Assembly (NCBI GenBank): GCA_963924555.1
Contig: OZ004586.1
Span: 5,414,501 to 5,478,500 of the forward strand
Direction: 5' to 3'
Source of the DNA: Crambe crambe
Lineage: Eukaryota > Porifera > Demospongiae > Poecilosclerida > Crambeidae
DNA length: 64,000 nt
Position 1 is the stretch's first letter. Each line of letters opens with the position of its first letter. The notes below the pieces were generated by a model. That model did not search any database. It had not been told where the DNA came from and worked only from the letters and a program-made list of their open reading frames with translations. The position numbers and the translations under genes are program-made. Shown in pieces: positions 63,716-64,000 of the stretch.

Positions 63716-64000
63716 GACGACGCCACCTAGTAGTATGTAGCTGCAATTCTAAATATTGCACATCGAGGTCTGTGAGGCTTTTTTTTTTTTCATGAGACTC
63801 TCAATTCAATGAGCGCACTAAACTTAGTAACCGGCCATAGATAGTATATTATCGCCCCAACCAGCAAAGAAACCGGTACCATACCTTACTCTAGAGTTGT
63901 GACTTCTCACAGTTCTGTAGATAAGCTTACTTCTAAAGCTCTCTTACCGGTAGATCTACTACAAATATTCTACAGCTTCAAGCACATTTGATCTCGCAAG
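63716..64000 (-). promoter_or_regulatory. Probable promoter region of the CASD1-like gene
   Basis: Upstream of the ATG at 63,715 on the minus strand. It holds a poly-T run (about 63,780-63,790) and several short words containing ACCGGT or CCGGTA. No gene is visible before the window ends. Confidence 0.35.

Overview
This is eukaryotic, animal-type DNA. It is AT-rich, has no operons or ribosome-binding sites, and its genes are split into many short exons by GT-AG introns that are often only 50 to 150 bases long. It is dense with small inverted-repeat elements, microsatellites and decayed transposons. Very short gaps between genes, a sponge-style NACHT/NLR fragment, cilium and ubiquitin genes of animal type and a multi-membrane receptor-like family point to an early-branching metazoan, most likely a demosponge (Amphimedon-like). 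That assignment is an inference from gene style, not from a database match.

Layout, left to right. 1-2.4 kb: decayed non-LTR retrotransposon on the minus strand with CATA repeats. 2.47-4.18 kb (+): last five exons of an MPND-like JAMM deubiquitinase. 5.46-5.90 kb (-): Penelope-like reverse transcriptase remnant. 6.18-37.37 kb (+): a nephrocystin-3-like gene that I could join through 36 exons with every splice phase agreeing (about 1150 aa: coiled coil, NACHT-type P-loop, degenerate TPRs). One 13.5 kb intron (17,953-31,479) holds a P-element-like transposon with a second transposon inside it, and an R2-type retrotransposon. 37.57-44.13 kb (-): a two-exon ubiquitin-like/RBR E3 ligase gene whose 5.5 kb intron is filled by a dead DDE transposon and a HIRAN-carrying miniature element. 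44.27-45.55 kb (+): a five-exon E2 ubiquitin-conjugating enzyme gene, head-to-head with the E3. 45.60-63.72 kb (-): a CASD1-like gene of 17 exons, with a 10 kb intron that contains an intact single-exon gene for a 635-aa membrane protein on the same strand.

How the genes relate. The E2 and the ubiquitin-like/RBR E3 start 132 bp apart on opposite strands and probably share one promoter, making a compact conjugation pair. The ubiquitin-like domain ends in LRLHGG, like ubiquitin itself. The E2 has HLN where most E2s have HPN. The nephrocystin-3 and E3 genes end tail to tail 196 bp apart, and the E2 and CASD1 genes end tail to tail 44 bp apart. The CASD1-like protein keeps the membrane acyltransferase-type half, but its lumenal SGNH half has GGS in place of GDS and no D-x-x-H, so classical sialate O-acetylation is doubtful. 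Almost all other sequence is mobile-element debris, described below.
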